Of a stretch of 8,273 bases of DNA, positions 5,768 through 8,273 are shown in pieces; position 1 is the first letter of the stretch, and the number at the start of each line of letters is the position of its first letter. Where the stretch lies: assembly GCA_043740415.1 (NCBI GenBank), contig JAYUCJ010000181.1, forward strand, positions 1-8,273, written 5' to 3'. Position numbers and translations under genes: made by a program. Under the pieces are notes generated by a model. That model saw nothing but the letters and a program-made list of their open reading frames with translations, was not told where the DNA came from and made no database searches. The DNA is from Aalborgiella sp043740415 (lineage in GTDB: Bacteria; Pseudomonadota; Gammaproteobacteria; Burkholderiales; Burkholderiaceae_C).

Positions 5768-6758
5768 ATGAACCAATCAACCAAACCGGCTCTGCGAACC
5801 CGCGCTATTTCTGCGGGCTATTTGCGGGCTTTTGAGGCGGTGGCCAAGCATTTGAACTTTCGCGTCGCATCGGAAGAGCTGGCGTTGACGCAATCTGCCG
5901 TGAGTCGGCAAATCCAGTCGCTAGAGGAAGAAGTGGGCGTGCCTTTGTTTTTGCGGCACACGCGCTCGGTGGAAATCACGCCAGCTGGCGCGTTGTTGCT
6001 GCGGGCGGGTGTCGCCATCACTAGAGCATCTTGACGGCGTGGTGCGGCAAATCAGGCGCACGGCTGGGCGAAAAATCGTTTCGGTATCTACTTGGGCGTC
6101 GTTTTCTACAATGTGGCTGATTCCGCGGTTAGAGGCATTTCAGCGCGACTACCCGGACATTGACATCCGCATCGAAGCCAGCGACAGCAAAGTCAATTTA
6201 GACACCAGTGACGTTGATTTGGTGCTGCGTTACGCCGCTCCAGAATCAGTACCACCACAGGCAACTCGGCTCTTTGGCGAGCAGTTGGTGGTCGTAGCTA
6301 GTCCGTGGTTGCTAAAAAGTAGCAAAACCATCAAAACGGGGGCCGATTTGGCGGATTTCACGCTGATTGAAGCCGACCATGACCCACGATTTCGCCATAT
6401 TGAATGGCTAGCTTGGCAGCGCTGGCTGGATAAACAGCAACTAAGCCAACTGGAACCCAAGCGCTGGCTCTACCTGAACTATTCACACCAAATCGTACAG
6501 GCCGCCATTAGCGGCCAAGGCATTGCTCTGTGCCGAATGCCGTTGATTGCCGATCATCTAGCTAGCAAAAATTTGGTTGAATTACTACCCAGCGCACGGC
6601 TAGACTCGCCACTGGCTTACTGGTTGGTGGTGGCGCAACGCAGCAGCCAACGGCCTGAAGTTGTGGCCTTTTGCGACTGGCTGATGGCGCAGGCGGCCAT
6701 GACAAAGGAAGCGATTGGGGAAACGCCGGGTTCGGAAACTCAACTATCTGCCCATTGA
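5768..6758 (+). pseudogene. LysR-family regulator, GcvA-like, with a single-base frameshift
   Basis: A LysR-type transcription factor in two frames. The first part (88 codons to the TGA at 6032-6034) contains the winged helix-turn-helix: LRAFEAVAKHLNF (19-31), the recognition region LTQSAVSRQIQSLEEEVG (40-57) and LFLRHTRSVEITPAG (60-74). The second frame, open from 6009 to 6758, resumes the family sequence at V-S-P-S-L-E-H-L-D and encodes the linker helix and the whole effector-binding domain, including DVDLVLRYA and the GQGIALCRMPLI segment. Removing one G from GGG at 6007-6009 joins LLLRA to VSPSLE and gives a 329-residue protein, close to the usual 300-330. The rest shows no other decay, so the lesion is recent, a sequencing error, or less likely a recoding site. 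The start at 5768 fits the promoter and the HTH position. It is divergent from the DUF2917 gene and overlaps piuC tail to tail by 19 bp. Confidence 0.85.
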
Positions 6759-7432
6759 CGCAGTAAGTTGTGGTACGTGGTGTTCAGTGTCAGCACCTCG
6801 GCAGAGTCGCCATGTTTGCTACGCAAGCTGCGAATGGCATTGTCTAAATCGAGCAACAAACTGCGCTGTTCGTTTGAGCGGATCATGCTTTCCACCCAGA
6901 AAAAACATGCCAAACGCGTACCTTTCAGCACGGGTGTGACTTGGTGGATCGACGTACTTGGGTACAAAATCATATCGCCAGCAGCCAGTTTCACGCGCTG
7001 CTCTACCAAGCCATTTTGTATTGCCAATTCCCCACCTTCATAGCTTTGTGGCTCGGATAAAAACAACGTACAAGAAATATCGGTGCGAACTCTTTGCCCA
7101 TGCTCATTGCTGAAACGCACGGCATTGTCCACATGTGGACCATAAAACTCCGGCCCCGTATCGGTTTGGCTGTAACGGTTAAAACCTAAATGAGACAGTT
7201 TTTTCGGCAAAGCAATGGCAGTAAAGGCGTCTGATTTATCTAGCTTGGTTTGAACCATGGCTCGCAAGGCCTGAGCAGCATCACTGTTCGGAACCATTTG
7301 AGCGTTATTTTTGGTTTTAACTGCTAAGGTGCCGGCACTGGCACGACCGTCATACCAAGTGGCTTGCGCTATTAAATTGTGAACTTCGCGCAACTCTTGT
7401 TCATTGAAAAGCTTAGGTATATGTTGCAGCAT
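6740..7432 (-). CDS. piuC: PiuC/YbiX-type Fe(II)/2-oxoglutarate dioxygenase (PKHD-type hydroxylase)
   Basis: A 230-residue enzyme of the PKHD-type hydroxylase family (PiuC, YbiX), predicted to use Fe(II) and 2-oxoglutarate to hydroxylate an unknown substrate in the cytoplasm. The double-stranded beta-helix core carries the iron ligands H100 and D102 (YGPHVDNAVRF), the distal H163 (YPSTSIHQVTPV) and R173 for 2-oxoglutarate (KGTRLACFFW). RTDISCTLFLSEP and YEGGEL are family hallmarks, as are the N-terminal LF and WYDGR..AG....KNN elements. The length matches the family (about 226). Homologues are often found beside TonB-dependent siderophore receptors and are iron-regulated; here tonB-exbBD is nearby but no receptor is visible. 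Its 3' end overlaps the LysR gene by 19 bp, convergently. There is no clear ribosome site; the start is set by alignment with the family N-terminus. The true substrate is unknown. Confidence 0.93.
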   Translation of the reverse strand: MLQHIPKLFNEQELREVHNLIAQATWYDGRASAGTLAVKTKNNAQMVPNSDAAQALRAMVQTKLDKSDAFTAIALPKKLSHLGFNRYSQTDTGPEFYGPHVDNAVRFSNEHGQRVRTDISCTLFLSEPQSYEGGELAIQNGLVEQRVKLAAGDMILYPSTSIHQVTPVLKGTRLACFFWVESMIRSNEQRSLLLDLDNAIRSLRSKHGDSAEVLTLNTTYHNLLRQWADS

Positions 7433-7531
7433 GTGTTGATTTTAGGGCAAGGTTACCCGTATAAGGGATAATACTAGGTTGCGCTTCTTCTAGTGCCCTA
7501 TTTTGCGCCGAATTTTCTTCTCTTTTGCTTC
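7433..7531. promoter_or_regulatory. Divergent promoter region between piuC and the ABC-F gene
   Basis: These 99 bases separate two divergent genes. GATAAT (7467-7472) on the + strand and the overlapping TATTAT (7468-7473) on the minus strand each resemble a -10 box at 5/6 positions, so the same spot could serve both directions. No good -35 box lies 16-18 bp from either. An imperfect palindrome, GGGCAAGGTTACCC (7445-7458), lies between this spot and the piuC start and could be an operator. No Fur-like box is evident. The ABC-F start lacks a Shine-Dalgarno sequence and follows a pyrimidine-rich tract. Confidence 0.3.
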
Positions 7532-8273
7532 ATGATTACTCTTAAAAACGTGGTGCTGCGTCGCAGTGCCAAAGTCCTGCTTGACAGCGCCAATGTGACC
7601 ATCAACCCCGGTGAAAACGTGGGTATCGTCGGTCGTAACGGTGCGGGCAAATCAACGCTGTTTGCGCTCTTGAATGGCACGCTGCACGAAGACGGCGGCG
7701 AATACTTCATCCCCGCACAATGGCGTATGGGCCAAGTCGCGCAAGACATGCCGGAAACCGAGCAAAGCGCCACCCAGTTTGTGATCGATGGCGACGTCAC
7801 CCTGCTTGCCGCGCAAGAAGAATGCACCGCCGCCGAGGCGACTGACGACTACGACCGCATGGCCCACGCCTACACCGCGCTGGCCGACTGCGGTGCATAC
7901 GACGCCCCCGCCCGAGCGCAGGCGCTGATTTTGGGCTTGGGCTTCAAGACCACCGAGCTGGACAACCCAGTCAACAGCTTCTCTGGCGGCTGGCGCATGC
8001 GCCTGCAACTGGCGCGCGCGCTGATGTGCCCGTCTGACCTCTTGTTACTCGACGAGCCGACCAACCATTTGGACTTGGACGCGCTGGTCTGGCTGGAAGC
8101 TTGGCTAAAGCGCTACGAAGGCACGATGCTGGTCATCAGCCATGACCGTGAGTTTTTAGATGCGGTTACCGGGGTTACCGTGCAAGTCGAGCTGGGCAAG
8201 CTGAACCGTTTTGGCGGCAACTACAGCAAGTTTGAAGACATGCGCGCCGAGCAGCTGGAGCAGCAGAGCGCCG
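7532..8273 (+). CDS. yheS: ABC-F ATPase, YheS-like, N-terminal part (cut by window end)
   Basis: The first 247 residues of an ABC-F protein, a soluble ribosome-associated ATPase type with two ABC domains and no membrane part. The first ABC domain is complete: Walker A GRNGAGKST (34-42, K40), the signature FSGGWRMRL with S151, Walker B and catalytic glutamate LLLLDEPTNHLD (D174, E175), and H-loop H204 in ISHDRE. The sequence continues through the GNYSKFE segment into the linker region, where the window ends. The start MITLKNVVLRR, the INPGE segment and the VIDGD segment resemble E. coli YheS more than Uup, EttA or YbiT, hence the symbol. YheS-type proteins are thought to relieve ribosome stalling. 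The start at 7532 has no Shine-Dalgarno sequence, but it begins exactly where the family does. High GC, unlike the left block. The second ABC domain should lie beyond the window. Confidence 0.93.
   Translation, partial: MITLKNVVLRRSAKVLLDSANVTINPGENVGIVGRNGAGKSTLFALLNGTLHEDGGEYFIPAQWRMGQVAQDMPETEQSATQFVIDGDVTLLAAQEECTAAEATDDYDRMAHAYTALADCGAYDAPARAQALILGLGFKTTELDNPVNSFSGGWRMRLQLARALMCPSDLLLLDEPTNHLDLDALVWLEAWLKRYEGTMLVISHDREFLDAVTGVTVQVELGKLNRFGGNYSKFEDMRAEQLEQQSA

Noticed and set aside
6005..6034. Programmed frameshift in the LysR gene
   Set aside because: There is no canonical -1 slippery heptamer, pseudoknot or RF2-like CUU-UGA site. LysR genes are not known to need recoding, and a simple extra G in a G run explains the break.
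7498..8064. Minus-strand open frames opposite the ABC-F gene
   Set aside because: The plus strand encodes an intact ABC domain with all nucleotide-binding motifs; the opposite frames are GC-driven shadows.

Overview
The window looks like a chromosomal segment of a betaproteobacterium of the order Burkholderiales, most likely Comamonadaceae-like. The evidence is family-level resemblance only: a YheS-type ABC-F protein, a PiuC/YbiX hydroxylase, a DUF2917 gene divergent from a GcvA-like LysR gene, a compact tonB-exbB-exbD set, and an intergenic GCTAT/ATAGC palindrome of the kind I recall being scattered in Comamonadaceae genomes. No rRNA, tRNA, CRISPR array, transposase or phage gene is visible. 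No gene-free stretch reaches 300 bases. The longest are 671-876 and 5097-5320, and both hold features described below.

Left block (113-3212): a small exported protein of the NTF2-like 'VLFKPT...HHSS-PY' type is read leftwards. It is divergent from a two-component system read rightwards, with the histidine kinase first and an OmpR-family response regulator second. The 206-bp divergent promoter region carries an array of ATGA(AC)-type half-sites in strict 11-bp register: five exact ATGA cores on one strand, plus two ATGAACA copies on the other strand 11 bp apart. This is the architecture expected for an OmpR/PhoB/PhoP-type regulator. The simplest reading is that the response regulator controls both itself and the exported protein, so the three genes form one sensing module. 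The module's signal and the exported protein's job are unknown.

Middle block (3242-5096, read leftwards): tonB, exbB and exbD form one operon encoding the inner-membrane energy-transduction complex for TonB-dependent outer-membrane receptors. It converges on the response-regulator gene, with 29 bp between them. No receptor gene is in the window.

Right block (5321-8273): a DUF2917 gene (leftwards) is divergent from a LysR-family regulator (rightwards) whose reading frame is broken by one extra G near 6007-6009. The regulator promoter places the predicted transcript start almost on the ATG, so its mRNA may be leaderless. A PiuC-type Fe(II)/2-oxoglutarate hydroxylase (leftwards) overlaps the LysR gene tail to tail by 19 bp and fits the iron-uptake theme of tonB-exbBD. 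The window ends inside a YheS-like ABC-F ATPase gene.

Base composition is uneven: the two-component block and the 3' third of tonB look clearly AT-richer than exbB/exbD, the LysR gene and the ABC-F gene. The most interesting signal is the phased repeat array at 734-831, followed by the orphan exported protein it appears to control and the frameshifted regulator.
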